From SLST01 sp964458555 (lineage in GTDB: Bacteria > Spirochaetota > Spirochaetia > DSM-27196 > SLST01): 7,586 nucleotides of DNA. Of the stretch, positions 6,406-7,586 are shown piece after piece (position 1 is the stretch's first letter; each line of letters opens with the position of its first letter). The position numbers were made by a program, and so were the translations under genes. A model generated the notes under the pieces. The model ran no database searches. It was given only the letters and a program-made list of their open reading frames with translations, and was not told the origin of the DNA. Location: the NCBI GenBank assembly GCA_964458555.1, contig CAYWJH010000134.1:1-7586 (forward strand), in the 5' to 3' direction.

Positions 6406-7187
6406 GCTCCGAGCTCCCTGCTGCGCGCGACCGTCGCGTCGACCGTCCGCCTGATGACGTCCGCGTAGTCGGAGGCCTCGAGCACGCCGCGACCGGCGAC
6501 CGTCGTCCCGCCCTTGGAGCTCACCATGTCGACGAGCCCCTGCGGCGAGAGCCCCTTTTCGTAAAGCAGCCGCGCCGTGCCGGCGAAGGTCTGGAGGACG
6601 AGCCGGTAGGCAACGTCACGGTCGAGCCCGTGCGCCGCGCCCGCGTCGGTGAACGCCTCGATCAGCCGCGCGATGAAGGCCGGCCCGGAACCGGAGACGC
6701 CGGTGACCGCGTCGAGGAGCTCCTCGTCCATGGGAAGCGCGACGCCGGCGCTCTCGAGCAGGCGGCCCACGAGCGCGACGTCGGCCGCGGTGGCGCGCGT
6801 CCCGCCGGCGTATCCGGCGGCCATCTCGCCAACGAGCCCCGGCGTGTTCGGCATGACCCGCACGACGCGCGCCTGCGTCAGCGCCGCTTCGAGCGTCGCG
6901 ATCCGCACGCCTGCGGCGATGGAGACGACGAGCGCGGGCGTGTGCGCCAGCTCGGGAAGGACCTCGTCGAGCACCTGTGGCTTCACCGAGAGGAAGGTGA
7001 GCTCCGCAGTGTCGACGACCGACCGGTTGTCCGGCACGGTCGTCGCCCGCTCGAGGCCCGCGGCGAACCGCTCGAGCTGCTCGCCGCTGACGTCGGAGGC
7101 GACGAACTCGGTGTTCGGCTGCGCGGACTGAATCGCCCCGGCGAGCGCGCCGGCCATGTTGCCGGCCCCGATAAATCCTACACGCAT
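6402..7187 (-). CDS. proC: Pyrroline-5-carboxylate reductase
   Basis: This cytoplasmic enzyme of 261 residues reduces 1-pyrroline-5-carboxylate to L-proline with NAD(P)H, the last step of the pathway. A Rossmann fold opens the protein with GFIGAGNMA (4-12). It is followed by SVKPQ (67-71), RVMPNTP (110-116), VSGSGPAF (164-171) and the signature MVSSKGGTTVAG (221-232) of the dimeric C-terminal domain. I chose the ATG at 7187 because the Rossmann strand begins there. A longer in-frame start at 7238 would add 17 arginine-rich residues and lie upstream of the promoter. There is no Shine-Dalgarno sequence before 7187, but a -35/-10 pair is correctly placed for a leaderless transcript. It is the first gene of proC-proA-proB. 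Its stop overlaps the proA start. Confidence 0.95.
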   Translation of the reverse strand: MRVGFIGAGNMAGALAGAIQSAQPNTEFVASDVSGEQLERFAAGLERATTVPDNRSVVDTAELTFLSVKPQVLDEVLPELAHTPALVVSIAAGVRIATLEAALTQARVVRVMPNTPGLVGEMAAGYAGGTRATAADVALVGRLLESAGVALPMDEELLDAVTGVSGSGPAFIARLIEAFTDAGAAHGLDRDVAYRLVLQTFAGTARLLYEKGLSPQGLVDMVSSKGGTTVAGRGVLEASDYADVIRRTVDATVARSRELGA

Positions 7188-7193
7188 GCTGGG

Positions 7194-7223
7194 ATTCTCG
7201 CGAGGTGCGGGCGCCCGTGTCAA
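7194..7223 (-). promoter_or_regulatory. Sigma-70-type promoter of the proCAB operon
   Basis: On the minus strand a perfect -35 TTGACA (7223-7218) is followed by 18 bases, then the -10 GAGAAT (7199-7194, four of six matches), then six bases and the proC ATG at 7187. The expected transcript start is therefore at or next to the ATG. The spacer begins with a perfect 10-bp palindrome, CGGGCGCCCG (7208-7217), directly after the -35. It could be an operator, but palindromes of G and C are not rare in such DNA. Confidence 0.65.
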
Positions 7224-7304
7224 CCGGCGACGGTCCACGGGTGACGGGGGTGTTTTTTCCCATCGGCGCCGCGAGCGTCATGCGGTGATAGGACAGAAGC
7301 ATGG

Positions 7305-7586
7305 ATGCACTCTCGAGGCTGCGGAGGCTGTTTCGGGTCGGGGTCGTCGCCGCTGCGCGAACGACCGGAAGACATCGGCCCGCTGGCGGCGCACTTCATC
7401 CGTCGCTACCGCGAGCGGACGGGCAGCGACGTGTCCGGTATCAGCGCGCAGGCCGTGCAGCGGCTGCAGGGATATCGGTTCCCGGGGAACGTTCGCGAGC
7501 TCGAGAAGGACGCGATCGTCGCAACGCTCCATCGACACGAGGGTCACCGCACGAAGGCAGCCGCCGCGCCGGGCGAGGCCGGCCAG
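7305..7586 (+). pseudogene. Remnant of a sigma-54-dependent (NtrC-type) regulator, cut by the window edge
   Basis: From 7350 the frame reads PLRERPEDIGPLAAHFIRRY, the end of the AAA+ core of sigma-54 activators. FPGNVRELE follows (codons near 7479-7505), matching the family's WPGNVRELE. In normal members some 30-60 residues then lead to the Fis-type helix-turn-helix. Here NVRELE runs at once into KDAIVATLHRHEGHRTKAA, which is the start of that helix-turn-helix. The last codons (APGEAGQ) already depart from the usual LGISR turn. Walker A, Walker B and the GAFTGA loop are absent upstream. From the ATG at 7305 the frame is open but has only a Cys/Gly-rich, unfamiliar lead. A better start by ribosome site (AGGA, seven bases before ATG 7301) lies in another frame and reads MDALSRLRRLFRVG, so a further deletion near 7335-7350 may have joined the two. 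It is most likely non-functional. Its end is outside the window. Confidence 0.6.

Noticed and set aside
4378..6468. 696-codon open frame on the plus strand
   Set aside because: It lies antisense to proB and proA, whose motifs are unmistakable. The product is rich in Arg, Asp, Glu and His without domain motifs, as expected for a high-GC shadow frame.
7188..7238. Longer proC from the ATG at 7238
   Set aside because: It adds 17 Arg/Pro-rich residues before the Rossmann strand and begins upstream of the TTGACA/GAGAAT promoter.
7251..7258. T6 tract as a terminator on the plus strand
   Set aside because: There is no plus-strand gene upstream of it and the nearest stem (7214-7219 with 7236-7241) is about 11 bases away with a large loop.
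1..7586. Mobile element, CRISPR array or defence system
   Set aside because: No transposase, integrase, regularly spaced repeats or known defence genes are visible. Although a tRNA is present, no attachment-site duplication is found in the window.

Overview
This window is about 7.6 kb of compact, high-GC bacterial chromosome. It holds a tRNA, five intact or nearly intact protein genes and the remains of two regulators. I see no transposase, integrase, CRISPR array or phage gene. A secreted ankyrin protein, an HD-GYP signalling protein and a sigma-54-type regulator fragment suggest a free-living bacterium with a Gram-negative style of signalling. The phylum cannot be fixed from this sequence; Spirochaetota is only a guess from the general look of the proteins.

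Layout from left to right. (1) A class II tRNA-Leu(CAA) is followed by a cluster of four short perfect hairpins, the third of which looks like an intrinsic terminator. (2) A small ankyrin-repeat protein with a signal peptide (minus strand) is divergent from a cytoplasmic GH37-type trehalase (plus strand) across a 94-bp gap. (3) The trehalase converges on a PAS/HD-GYP protein (minus strand), which is in turn divergent from a cyclic-nucleotide-binding regulator (plus strand). That regulator gene is broken by an internal deletion with a frame change. (4) A minus-strand operon proC-proA-proB covers 4303-7187 and encodes all three steps from glutamate to proline. It is tightly packed: proC and proA overlap by ATGA, and proA and proB are 24 bp apart. 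ProB lacks the usual C-terminal PUA domain. (5) Divergent from proC, at the right edge, is a remnant of an NtrC-type regulator in which the end of the AAA+ domain runs almost directly into the Fis-type helix-turn-helix.

The most notable pattern is at the gene starts. Four starts that begin transcripts (ankyrin, trehalase, cNMP protein, proC) each have a -10-like hexamer exactly six bases before the start codon and no clear Shine-Dalgarno sequence. The internal operon genes proA and proB have good ones. This suggests leaderless transcripts for the first genes. The second notable point is that both regulators at divergent promoters are damaged by internal deletions, which could be real gene decay or an assembly artefact.
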